DNA of 33,041 nt from Monosiga brevicollis MX1 (Eukaryota; Opisthokonta; Choanoflagellata; Craspedida; Salpingoecidae): assembly GCF_000002865.3 (NCBI RefSeq), contig NW_001865061.1, positions 496,869-529,909 on the forward strand, written 5' to 3'. Below are positions 32,805 through 33,041 of the stretch, piece after piece; the first letter of the stretch is position 1; each line of letters opens with the position of its first letter. Made by a program: the position numbers and the translations under genes. The notes beneath the pieces were generated by a model. The model had not been told where the DNA came from. It did not search any database and saw only the letters and a list, made by a program, of their open reading frames with translations.

Positions 32805-33041
32805 CGAGCTCAGAACGTGCTCCAGTGTTGGCGAGTGTGGAGAACACACACGAACACACACACACGCGCTCTCTCACAGGGGAGAGGTGACATGGGGTAT
32901 CGAGATTTCAGGGCTGGGGTCAAAGGGGTGGACTGGACTGTCTGAGAGCCCAAGCTCAAACAAAAACCTTGTATCTTTGGGATTGAAATTTTGTTTGGTA
33001 CTGCGATAGCGGACCCGGGGGGGGGGGGGGGGGGGGCGAGA
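32803..33041. other. Right edge of the window, no gene assigned
   Basis: The first exon or exons of the FAAP100-like gene may lie here or beyond the edge. I see no convincing ATG exon. The very end is a run of about 20 G at 33017-33036, which may mark an assembly or sequencing limit. Confidence 0.5.

Overview
The window reads as nuclear DNA of a compact, intron-dense, GC-rich unicellular eukaryote. The gene content (huntingtin, NEK10, MCMDC2, a FAAP100-like protein, PRPF38B) and the small introns (mostly 60-170 nt, GT-AG, loose donor consensus) point to a holozoan protist. A choanoflagellate such as a Monosiga-like species is my best inference; this rests on gene content and gene style, not on a marker gene. 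There are no rRNA or tRNA genes and I see no mobile element.

Layout, left to right. 2-511 (+) is the 3' end of an unrecognised gene. 2211-6236 (+) is a seven-exon NEK10 orthologue with armadillo region, kinase and conserved C-terminal tail. 6806-8149 (-) is a single-exon gene of an unnamed conserved-looking family. 8656-20922 (-) is a huntingtin (HTT) orthologue of about 38 exons and at least 2,740 residues with no polyglutamine tract. 21500-24872 (+) is a 15-exon MCMDC2 orthologue (meiotic MCM-like protein with dead ATPase motifs), head to head with HTT over a 577-bp GA-rich spacer. 25257-26303 (+) encodes a small single-pass membrane glycoprotein. 26556-29130 (+) is an eight-exon PRPF38B orthologue with an SR/RD-rich tail made of DNA tandem repeats. 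29410 to at least 32701 (-) is a FAAP100-like (Fanconi core complex) gene whose 5' end is unresolved or outside the window.

Exon models were built by hand. For NEK10, HTT, MCMDC2 and PRPF38B, splice phases and total lengths were checked for consistency: NEK10 1,099 aa, MCMDC2 about 691 aa, PRPF38B 409 aa, HTT at least 2,740 aa. Similarity to human proteins was judged from memory of those sequences, not by a search.

The genes do not form one pathway. MCMDC2 (meiotic recombination), FAAP100-like (crosslink repair) and NEK10 (reported in DNA-damage and ciliary biology) are loosely related in theme, but eukaryotic neighbours are usually unrelated. The recurring non-coding theme is dinucleotide repeats with a fixed strand relation to genes: CT tracts upstream of start codons, and CA tracts on the sense strand of introns.
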